Assembly: GCA_018364635.1 (NCBI GenBank)
Contig: JAGZLR010000055.1
Location: 1-12,861 of the forward strand
DNA length: 12,861 bases
Source of the DNA: Clostridiales bacterium
Lineage (GTDB): Bacteria > Bacillota > Clostridia > Lachnospirales > Anaerotignaceae
Direction of reading: 5' to 3'
Below are positions 7,689 to 12,861 of this stretch, piece after piece. The stretch's first letter is position 1. Each line of letters starts with the position of its first letter. The translations under genes were made by a program, and so were the position numbers. The notes beneath the pieces are model-generated. The model had not been told where the DNA came from. It did no database searches and worked only from the letters and a program-made list of their open reading frames with translations.

Positions 7689-8738
7689 ATGAAGACATCC
7701 GATTTCTATTATGAATTACCGCAAGAATTGATTGCCCAGGAGCCTTTAAAGGACAGAGCTTCTTCCAGGCTTATGGTTTTAGACAAAGAGACAGGTGAGA
7801 TATGTCATCGCACGTTTCGTGATATTAAAGAATATCTCCGCCCAGGGGATTGTTTGGTAATCAATGATACAAAGGTACTGCCGGCCCGTCTGATTGGGGA
7901 AAGAAAAAATACCGGAGGGCATGTAGAGGTGCTTCTTCTGGTGAGGAAGGATATTAATCACTGGGAAGTCCTTGTAAAACCTGGAAAAAAAGCAAAGCCA
8001 GGGGATGAGATTGTCTTTGGAGGAGGGAAGCTCTCTGCTAAGGTGACGGATATTGTAGAAGGCGGAAACAGAATCATTGAGTTTACTTATGAAGGCGTTT
8101 TTGAATCTATTCTGGACGAACTGGGAGAGATGCCTCTTCCGCCTTATATCACACATAAGTTGGAGGATAAAAATCGCTATCAGACTGTCTACGCCAAAAA
8201 TGATGGATCAGCGGCAGCGCCGACTGCTGGGCTTCATTTTACCCAGGAACTGTTAAGGGAAATAGAAGGGATGGGAGTAAAAATAGCCCATGTAACCCTC
8301 CATGTTGGCCTTGGAACATTCCGTCCAGTGAAGGTGGAGGATGTTGCTAGCCATGAAATGCATTCGGAATATTATATCATAGAGCAGTCTCAGGCAGACC
8401 TAATCAATCAGACCCATAAAAACGGAGGTAAAGTTATCTCTGTTGGTACAACCAGCACCCGTACGCTGGAGTCTTGTGTCAATGAGGATGGTATTGTCTG
8501 CGCGAAGAGCGGCTGGACAAAAATATTCATTTATCCAGGATATGATTTTAAAGCCATTGACGGTTTAATTACCAATTTCCATCTGCCCGAATCGACGCTG
8601 ATCATGCTGGTATCCGCTTTAGCAGGGAAGGAACATGTATTACATGCCTATGAAGAAGCGGTAAAAGAAAAGTACAGATTTTTTTCTTTTGGTGATGCGA
8701 TGCTTATCACAAGCAGGATGCAAAATCATAAGGCGTAA
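7689..8738 (+). CDS. queA: S-adenosylmethionine:tRNA ribosyltransferase-isomerase
   Basis: A 349-residue QueA, close to the family's usual 340-350. It transfers and isomerises the ribosyl part of S-adenosylmethionine onto preQ1 at the tRNA wobble position, making epoxyqueuosine. Hallmarks include the N-terminal DFYYELPQELIAQEP, the VINDTKVLPARL block, SAAAPTAGLHFT (174-185), HVGLGTFRPV, SHEMHSEYY, GTTSTRTLES, and near the C-terminus YPGYDFKAIDGLITNFHLPES. The start is 3 bp after the SpoIID-family stop. Only a weak purine-rich GAGTGAGAG precedes it, so translation probably depends on coupling with the upstream gene. Its common partner tgt is not downstream; the transcript stops at tandem terminators instead. 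Confidence 0.96.
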   Translation: MKTSDFYYELPQELIAQEPLKDRASSRLMVLDKETGEICHRTFRDIKEYLRPGDCLVINDTKVLPARLIGERKNTGGHVEVLLLVRKDINHWEVLVKPGKKAKPGDEIVFGGGKLSAKVTDIVEGGNRIIEFTYEGVFESILDELGEMPLPPYITHKLEDKNRYQTVYAKNDGSAAAPTAGLHFTQELLREIEGMGVKIAHVTLHVGLGTFRPVKVEDVASHEMHSEYYIIEQSQADLINQTHKNGGKVISVGTTSTRTLESCVNEDGIVCAKSGWTKIFIYPGYDFKAIDGLITNFHLPESTLIMLVSALAGKEHVLHAYEEAVKEKYRFFSFGDAMLITSRMQNHKA

Positions 8739-8740
8739 CA

Positions 8741-8768
8741 AAAAAAGCCCAAAAATAAGGGCTTTTTT
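8741..8768 (+). terminator. Intrinsic terminator after queA
   Basis: AAAAAAGCCC (8741-8750), an 8-nt A-rich loop and GGGCTTTTTT (8759-8768) form a perfect stem ending in six Ts, 2 nt after the queA stop codon. The A/T symmetry makes it potentially bidirectional. Confidence 0.88.
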
Positions 8769-8792
8769 CTGTCTATCATATTGATTGATAAT

Positions 8793-8837
8793 AAAAAAGA
8801 GTCTAAATTACAAGATTTGTGGATTTAGGCTTTTTTT
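8793..8837 (+). terminator. Second intrinsic terminator in tandem
   Basis: AGTCTAAAT (8800-8808) pairs with ATTTAGGCT (8823-8831) including one G-U pair. An inner ACAA/TTGT stem closes the loop and a run of seven Ts follows (8831-8837). A run of six As (8793-8798) on the other side could serve as a U tract for minus-strand transcripts. It lies 25 nt past the first terminator and insulates queA from the dinB promoter. Confidence 0.8.
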
Positions 8838-8862
8838 ATATTCATTTGTAAAAAAATTCCAC

Positions 8863-8891
8863 TTGAATAGAATAAATGTTTGCTATATGAT
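8863..8891 (+). promoter_or_regulatory. Sigma-A-type promoter of dinB
   Basis: TTGAAT (8863-8868), a 17-base spacer and TATGAT (8886-8891). Transcription would start near 8898, about 30 nt before the GTG start of dinB. This makes the upstream in-frame TTG at 8880, inside the promoter, impossible as a start codon for this transcript. Confidence 0.75.
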
Positions 8892-8901
8892 ATCTATATA
8901 A

Positions 8902-8913
8902 GAACATATATTC
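8902..8913 (+). promoter_or_regulatory. Candidate LexA (SOS) operator
   Basis: GAACATATATTC matches the Firmicute LexA/DinR core GAAC-N4-GTTC at seven of eight fixed positions (A in place of G in the right half). It lies at about +5 to +16 of the predicted dinB transcript, where a bound repressor would block RNA polymerase. DinB-type polymerases are frequently SOS-controlled. No other site in the window was found to compare it with, so this is a motif match plus context. Confidence 0.45.
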
Positions 8914-8927
8914 CGTTGGGTGATCGT

Positions 8928-10208
8928 GTGGAGAGAATAATATTACATTCAGATTTAAATAATTTTTACGCCTCTGTGGAGTGTCTTTATCGCACAGAGC
9001 TGAGAGGAAAACCAGTAGCAGTGGCAGGAGATATAGAAAAGAGACATGGAATCATTTTGGCAAAAAATGAGGAAGCGAAGTCTTTTGGTATAAAAACAGG
9101 AGAGACACTGTGGCAAGCGCGGGAAAAATGTCCTTCGATTATATTTGTCCCCCCAAATTATGAGAGATATCTCCAATATTCCCGTATGGTGAAACAAATT
9201 TATGCCGATTATACCGATCAGGTAGAATCCTTTGGACTGGATGAATGCTGGCTTGATGTGACAGGAAGTACCCAATTATTTCAAGGAGGGAAGGAGATTG
9301 CAGATGAAATTAGAAAAAGAGTGCGAGAGGAACTTGGTGTGACGGTATCCATTGGTGTAAGTTATAATAAGATTTTTGCTAAATTGGGTTCCGATATGAA
9401 AAAACCTGATGGAACTACAATCATTACAAAAGATAATTACAAAGCTAAAGTATGGCCATTGCCGGCAGAAAATTTAATGTATGTGGGAAAAGCTACAAAT
9501 CAGAAACTAAAGAAATACAATATTAAAACCATAGGAGATTTGGCACAGACAAGCAGCCATGTATTAAAAAAGGAGTTAGGAGTCAATGGTGTTCTTTTGT
9601 GGCAATTTGCCAATGGCTTCGATAGATCTTCGGTCGCCTATCTTCATGACAGTTCTCCTATAAAAAGTATAGGAAACAGCACAACACTTCCCTATGATGT
9701 TATGAGAGAAGAGGATATAAAAATTATGTTTTATATTTTAGCAGAAAGTATATCGGAACGTATGCGAGATCAAGGATTACAATGTTCCACAGTGCAGATT
9801 GGTCTTAGAGACAGAAATCTATACTCCTATGAACGTCAAGCATCATTAACCTTTCCAACAAACAGCGCTGATGAATTATTTCATAAGTCTTTTTCTTTAT
9901 ATAAAAACAATCGGCCATCTTTTCCCCTGCGCAGTATGAGTATGAGAGCGTGCAATTTGACAAATATGAGATATCGACAGCTTTCCTGTTTAAAAGAATT
10001 TCAAAAAATGGAAAAGAAGGAAAGAGCGGAGAAGGCTATTGATCGTATTCGGCAAAGATTTGGCCATTTTAGTGTGGAACGGGCAGTTATGCTATCGAAT
10101 CGTATGCTCTCTAATCTTGACCCAAAAACAGACCATGTTATTTATCCTACAGGATATTTAAAAAAAGAAGGGAGAGAGAATTCATGGAATGCAGAAAAAT
10201 TTTTGTAG
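8928..10208 (+). CDS. dinB: DNA polymerase IV (Y-family translesion polymerase)
   Basis: With the GTG start at 8928 the protein is 426 residues and begins MERIILHSDLNNFYASVE, the classic DinB N-terminus. The frame stays open to a TTG at 8880, but that lies in the promoter. Catalytic acids are D9 (HSDLN), D105 and E106 (FGLDECWLD, where most family members have a serine before the xDE). Y14 occupies the steric-gate position. GVSYNKIFAKLGSDMKKPDG follows in the palm; fingers, thumb and little-finger regions run through the DRIRQRFG segment. The usual beta-clamp motif QLSLF appears in altered form, QLSCLKEF. The enzyme copies past damaged bases at low fidelity. Its last 25 bp overlap the small downstream gene, so the two form an operon. 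Regulation by LexA is suggested by the operator-like site at its start. Confidence 0.93.
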   Translation: MERIILHSDLNNFYASVECLYRTELRGKPVAVAGDIEKRHGIILAKNEEAKSFGIKTGETLWQAREKCPSIIFVPPNYERYLQYSRMVKQIYADYTDQVESFGLDECWLDVTGSTQLFQGGKEIADEIRKRVREELGVTVSIGVSYNKIFAKLGSDMKKPDGTTIITKDNYKAKVWPLPAENLMYVGKATNQKLKKYNIKTIGDLAQTSSHVLKKELGVNGVLLWQFANGFDRSSVAYLHDSSPIKSIGNSTTLPYDVMREEDIKIMFYILAESISERMRDQGLQCSTVQIGLRDRNLYSYERQASLTFPTNSADELFHKSFSLYKNNRPSFPLRSMSMRACNLTNMRYRQLSCLKEFQKMEKKERAEKAIDRIRQRFGHFSVERAVMLSNRMLSNLDPKTDHVIYPTGYLKKEGRENSWNAEKFL

Positions 10209-10432
10209 AAGTAGAAGCATTATTTGACATAGAAGGAAAGATGATACCATTAAAACTTCGATGGAAAGATGGCAGGTGTTATGAGGTTGAAAAAGTATTG
10301 GACATACGGAGAGCGGCCAGTTTAAAAGCAGGAGGGCAGGGAATGCGCTATACTTGCCGAATGAAAGGGAAAGAAAGGTTTTTATTTTTTGATGAAACAA
10401 GATGGTTTGTTGAGGGATACAAAAACTGCTGA
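10184..10432 (+). CDS. Small conserved protein of unknown function, dinB partner
   Basis: An 82-residue protein whose ATG lies inside the end of dinB (25-bp overlap, different frame), preceded by AGAAGGGAGAG. It appears to be all-beta: alternating hydrophobic strands, IPLKLRWKDGRCYEVEKVLD in the first half, a conserved-looking LKAGGQGMRYTCRM (47-60), then strand-forming FLFFDETRWFVE. From memory, similar small proteins with the GGxGxRY core follow dinB in other Clostridia. The general pattern (W-x-G-R-x-Y-x-V-x-x-V-L, final W-x-V-E) resembles small proteins that follow dinB in Actinobacteria (DUF6504). Both comparisons are recollection, not a search. No catalytic motif is visible. Position implies a role with or beside polymerase IV, such as a modulator, but no function can be assigned. 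Confidence 0.8.
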   Translation: MECRKIFVEVEALFDIEGKMIPLKLRWKDGRCYEVEKVLDIRRAASLKAGGQGMRYTCRMKGKERFLFFDETRWFVEGYKNC

Positions 10433-10845
10433 GTTGAAAAGGAATTTTAGGATGAATTTGACAATAACGGAGAGATATATTATAGTAAAATAGAATATAT
10501 GTAATAAATCTAATTTGAAATAGAAAATGAATCTGTACAGAATCTTAGGGAATAACTTGGTTTGAAAAATATCAAAGAAAAAAAAGAACTGTTAAAAATG
10601 AGGAAAATACGGATGAAAAAGTAAAGAAATATTAATCAAAGTAGGATCAAAATCACTGATTTTTAAAAAAAGCTAGGATACTTTTATAAGTAAGCTGATA
10701 TAAAAAATAGAGATTTCAAGAAAAAAATAGAATTTATAATTGTTTTTGGTTGCTCTCTTGGCAAAAATTAAAAATCCAAAGAAGAAAATGGATTTACTTA
10801 TATAAAGTCTTTTGTAAAAGTATTTTCATGAAGTGGGTGAAAAGT
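10433..10845. other. Long AT-rich intergenic region without a gene
   Basis: 413 bp, very AT-rich, with stops in all plus-strand frames. The only plus-strand ATG reading frames are 12 codons (10528-10566) and 8 codons (10598-10624), both without ribosome sites. No terminator follows the dinB operon: the only hairpin (AAAATCA/TGATTTT around 10649-10663) is short and pure AT. It holds one near-consensus promoter (10458-10486) and a short imperfect direct repeat (AAAAAATAGAGATTT near 10702 and AAAAAATAGAATTT near 10722). No decayed gene could be recognised. Confidence 0.7.
10458..10486 (+). promoter_or_regulatory. Near-consensus promoter with no adjacent gene
   Basis: TTGACA (10458-10463, perfect), a 17-base spacer and TATAGT (10481-10486, five of six). 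Transcription would start near 10493. The next supported start codon is about 350 nt away (ROK gene, 10846), so the product is either a non-coding RNA or a long leader for the regulator. Confidence 0.6.
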
Positions 10846-11964
10846 ATGACAGTTTTAAAACACATGAAAAATAAAAACCGTAACGACATCTACCAAATTA
10901 TCTATAAAAAGAAAAAAGTCTCAAAACAGGATATTGCAGAAGAGTCGGGGCTTAGTTTGCCCACTGTAACACAAAATATCAAAAAATTGCAGGACATGGG
11001 ATTGATAGAGGAAAAAGGGACTTTTCGATCTACAGGAGGCCGGCGGGCCAAAGCTCTGCGCTGTGTCAGCGATGCCCGTGTTGCATTGGGAGCAGATATC
11101 ACCCAAAATCACTTGACTTTTGTGCTTGTGGATTTGGAAGGCAAAGTTCTTCAAAGCGATATCCGCAGGAAAATAGAATTTGAGAATACTAATGAATACT
11201 GCGCAATATTTTATGAAATATTAGAAAGATTTTTAGACAAAAATGAGATCAATCGATCTAAAATTATCGGGATTGGGGTATCTTTGCCTGCAATTATCGC
11301 CTCTGACAGAAAAACTGTGACATATGCGAAAGTTATTCCGGCTTCCAAGGATTTTTATGCTCGTTTGGAGGAGAAACTCCAGTATCCTCTTTTATTTTTT
11401 AACGATGCGAATGCAGCTGGATATGCCGAGTTTTGGCGCTTAGGATCAGATAGAACAGTGGCATATCTCTCTTTGAGCAGCTCTGTTGGCGGTGCCTTAT
11501 GGCATGGCAATACTTTACTCTATGGAGATAATTGGAGAGGGTCAGAGTTTGGCCATATGAAGATTGTTCCTGGAGGGCGTCAGTGTTATTGTGGGCAAAA
11601 AGGCTGTGTAGATGCCTATTGTTCCTCAAAGGTGCTGACAGATTTTACAGATGGAAATTTGGAACGTTTTTTTCAAGAACTAAAAGGCAATAATCCTGGA
11701 ATTCGGCGGGTTTTTGAGGAATATTTATATTATTTATCGTTGACGGTCAGTAATCTAAGAATGTGTTTTGACTGCGATGTCATTCTTGGTGGATATGTAG
11801 GCGCTTATCTTGAGGATTATATAGATGAATTTTGCGAGATGATGTCTAAGACAAGTCCATTTGAATCATCAGGAGATTATGTAAAAATATGTGCGTTTCA
11901 AAAAGCGGCTTCCGCAGTGGGCTCGGCCCTATATTTTATCAATGAATTTATTAAGGCAATCTAA
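10846..11964 (+). CDS. ROK family transcriptional repressor
   Basis: 372 residues from the ATG at 10846. The frame is open back to a TTG at 10750, but that extension is lysine/tryptophan-rich and has no ribosome site; ATG 10864 is another possibility. The N-terminal winged helix-turn-helix (about 10-65, VSKQDIAEESGLSLPTVTQNI) binds DNA. The ROK sugar-kinase-like domain follows, with FNDANAAG (D187), GHMK (H237) and the zinc motif C247-x-C249-G-x-x-G-C254. The ATP loop near residue 85 reads GADITQN instead of DxGxT, and the glutamate usually after the last zinc cysteine region is aspartate (D256), so it is a sensor, not a kinase. NagC/XylR-type ROK proteins release DNA on sugar binding. The adjacent sugar ABC ATPase gene is the likely target. 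The ligand is unknown. Confidence 0.9.
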   Translation: MTVLKHMKNKNRNDIYQIIYKKKKVSKQDIAEESGLSLPTVTQNIKKLQDMGLIEEKGTFRSTGGRRAKALRCVSDARVALGADITQNHLTFVLVDLEGKVLQSDIRRKIEFENTNEYCAIFYEILERFLDKNEINRSKIIGIGVSLPAIIASDRKTVTYAKVIPASKDFYARLEEKLQYPLLFFNDANAAGYAEFWRLGSDRTVAYLSLSSSVGGALWHGNTLLYGDNWRGSEFGHMKIVPGGRQCYCGQKGCVDAYCSSKVLTDFTDGNLERFFQELKGNNPGIRRVFEEYLYYLSLTVSNLRMCFDCDVILGGYVGAYLEDYIDEFCEMMSKTSPFESSGDYVKICAFQKAASAVGSALYFINEFIKAI

Positions 11965-11970
11965 CTTTTA

Positions 11971-12008
11971 TAAACCAGACTTCAAAAATAGGTCTGGTTT
12001 ATTTTTTT
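11971..12008 (+). terminator. Intrinsic terminator after the ROK gene
   Basis: TAAACCAGAC (11971-11980) pairs with GTCTGGTTTA (11992-12001) around an 11-nt loop, followed by seven Ts. It separates the regulator transcript from the transporter promoter, so the two are independent units. Confidence 0.9.
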
Positions 12009-12153
12009 ATTCAATTTGATTGTGCATAAGAAAAATAATTGTATACACAAGTGTCAATAGTGTAAATCATACAAAAAAATAAACCTCAAATTTTAACAAT
12101 TGACGAATTTATACTCGATTCGCCTCTTTTGTAATGAAACTGTAAAAATTCAA

Positions 12154-12182
12154 TTGACATTCAATAAAAATGAAATTATACT
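12154..12182 (+). promoter_or_regulatory. Strong promoter of the sugar ABC transporter gene
   Basis: TTGACA (12154-12159, perfect), a 17-base spacer and TATACT (12177-12182, five of six). Transcription would begin near 12189, giving a leader of about 50 nt. Two ATTCAAT copies (12148-12154 and 12159-12165), 11 bp apart, overlap the -35. The rest of the 276-bp gap after the ROK gene (12009-12147) is AT-rich and holds nothing else I could assign. Confidence 0.82.
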
Positions 12183-12194
12183 GAGTTTAGTAAC

Positions 12195-12217
12195 TTATAT
12201 AAAAATATTTTATAAAA
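12195..12217 (+). promoter_or_regulatory. Candidate operator palindrome
   Basis: TATAAAA-ATA-TTTTATA (12198-12214) is a palindrome with perfect 7-bp arms; a further TT/AA pair outside one mismatch extends it to 12195-12217. It starts about six bases past the predicted transcription start, a standard repressor position, and the ROK regulator lies directly upstream. The region is very AT-rich, so chance symmetry is possible. Confidence 0.35.
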
Positions 12218-12240
12218 GTAAAAGAGGAAGGGGGAGTACC

Positions 12241-12765
12241 ATGGACGAGATTAAACTGCGGGTTTCTAAAATAGAAAAGTCTTTCCCAGGTGTAAAAGCT
12301 TTAGATAAAATTGACTTTTCTGTTAGAAAAGGAACTGTTCATGCGTTATGCGGCGAAAATGGCGCGGGAAAATCAACATTGATGAAAATTATCAATGGAA
12401 TTTATAAGCCGGACGCAGGGGAAATTTATATTGACGAGAAACCCGTGAAAATAAAAGATCCAATTCAAGCTCAAAGTCATGGTATCGCTATGATTGCACA
12501 GGAACTGAATTATGTGCCTGAAATGTCTATTGAAGAAAATCTGTTTTTAGGACGACTTCCGGTAAATAAACTGGGAATGGTTGACTGGAAAAAAGTCAGA
12601 AGGGAAACAATTCAGTTTTTGAAAGATGAAAACCTTCCTTATAAGCCAGATCAAAAATTAAAAACTTTGACAGTATCTGATATTCAAATGCTGGAGATTA
12701 TTAAGGCGATTTCTATGAACGCTCAAATTATTGTGATGGATGAGCCGACTTCTGCCATTACACAG
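12241..12765 (+). CDS. Sugar ABC transporter ATP-binding protein, 3' part missing
   Basis: 175 recognisable residues of an RbsA/MglA/XylG-type ATPase, which energises import of a monosaccharide by a ring of two permease subunits. Full members are about 500 residues with two nucleotide-binding domains; here only most of the first remains. Walker A is GENGAGKST (38-46), the Q-loop is AMIAQELNYVPEMSIEENLFLGR (Q87), the signature region is unusual (LTVSDIQMLEI, 143-153) and Walker B is IIVMDEPTSAIT (163-174). GGGGGAG five bases before the ATG gives a solid start. After residue 175 (base 12765) the family similarity stops at an abrupt GC jump, although the frame stays open to the window end. The gene is broken by the apparent contig chimera, not by a stop codon. 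Permease and sugar-binding genes would be expected downstream in the true genome. Confidence 0.88.
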
Positions 12766-12861
12766 GATGGTGAAGGCGGTCAGGGCCAGGATGCGTGCCC
12801 ACGGGACGCGCCGACGCACCCTGATGGGTGGCTCCTCGGTTTCGTCCGCCGTCGAATCGCC
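12766..12861 (-). other. Foreign high-GC segment, possible partial CDS on minus strand
   Basis: The last 96 bases contain about 67 G or C (70%), against an AT-rich window. Read on the plus strand they extend the ATPase frame with residues unlike any ABC protein. On the minus strand one frame is open throughout: an acidic stretch (DETEEPP), then a basic RVRRRVPW, then hydrophobic ILALTAFTI, like the cytosolic tail and first membrane segment of an actinobacterial membrane protein. Codons there end mostly in G or C. The product cannot be identified from so little. Confidence 0.6.

Noticed and set aside
8771..8862. Riboswitch or small RNA in the queA-dinB gap
   Set aside because: The only structures are two terminator hairpins, there is no promoter before them, and no known riboswitch core is visible.
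8880..8927. TTG start for dinB
   Set aside because: The codon lies between the -35 and -10 boxes of a good promoter, and the extra residues precede the canonical DinB N-terminus.
10649..10663. AAAATCA/TGATTTT hairpin as terminator of the dinB operon
   Set aside because: Almost all A-T pairs, a minimal loop, and followed by As and not a U tract.
10714..10740. Second promoter for the ROK gene (TATAAT at 10735)
   Set aside because: The -10 is perfect but nothing resembling a -35 lies at 16-18 bp; the best match, TTTCAA, is at 15 bp with half the positions. In a region this AT-rich a TATAAT is expected by chance.
10750..10845. N-terminal extension of the ROK regulator from TTG 10750
   Set aside because: No Shine-Dalgarno before the TTG, extension rich in Lys/Trp/Ile as in translated AT-rich spacer, and ROK regulators normally begin just before the helix-turn-helix, as from ATG 10846.
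12241..12861. A natural fusion protein of an ABC ATPase with a Gly/Pro/Arg-rich C-terminus
   Set aside because: The frame stays open past 12766 only because high-GC DNA has few stop codons; composition changes abruptly and the continuation has no ATPase character, so a contig chimera is the simpler reading.

Overview
The window reads as a chromosomal stretch from a low-GC, spore-forming Firmicute of the class Clostridia, most likely a Lachnospiraceae-type gut anaerobe. Support for this is the AT-rich composition, purine-rich Shine-Dalgarno sequences, intrinsic terminators with U tracts, sigma-A-type TTGACA/TATAAT promoters, a SpoIID-family sporulation/cell-wall enzyme, and the style of the DegV, DinB and ROK proteins. 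The genus cannot be fixed from sequence reading alone. No rRNA, tRNA, CRISPR array, insertion sequence or prophage gene was found.

Left part (1-8770): a DegV-family fatty-acid-binding protein lies on the minus strand. It is transcribed divergently from a plus-strand run of five genes: topB (DNA topoisomerase III), a D-2-hydroxyacid dehydrogenase, a lipoprotein M13 (neprilysin/PepO-like) zinc endopeptidase, a secreted SpoIID/LytB-domain protein, and queA (queuosine tRNA modification). The degV and topB promoters are back to back, their -35 boxes only 6 bp apart. topB and the dehydrogenase share an ATGA overlap. A hairpin terminator lies between the peptidase and the SpoIID gene, and queA is followed by two tandem terminators.

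Middle (8840-10850): a Y-family DNA polymerase IV gene (dinB) overlaps by 25 bp a small conserved gene of 82 codons. The dinB promoter carries a candidate LexA/SOS box at its start point, which indicates that translation starts at GTG 8928. Next comes a 413-bp gene-free, very AT-rich stretch. It has a near-consensus promoter about 350 bp from the next gene, so it drives either a small RNA or a long leader.

Right part (10846-12861): a ROK-family repressor with its own terminator precedes a strongly promoted sugar ABC-transporter ATPase (RbsA/MglA type). This is the usual layout of a regulated sugar-uptake locus. The ATPase matches its family only as far as its Walker B/DEPTSA motif. From about 12766 the DNA switches abruptly to roughly 70% GC sequence unrelated to the family, which looks like a fragment of a high-GC (actinobacterial-type) genome on the other strand. 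This is best explained as a chimeric contig end, not biology.

Overall the gene content is mostly ordinary housekeeping and metabolism. The items most worth a second look are the dinB partner protein, the orphan promoter and leader, the dinB operator and start reassignment, and the foreign right end. No convincing new multi-gene system is visible.
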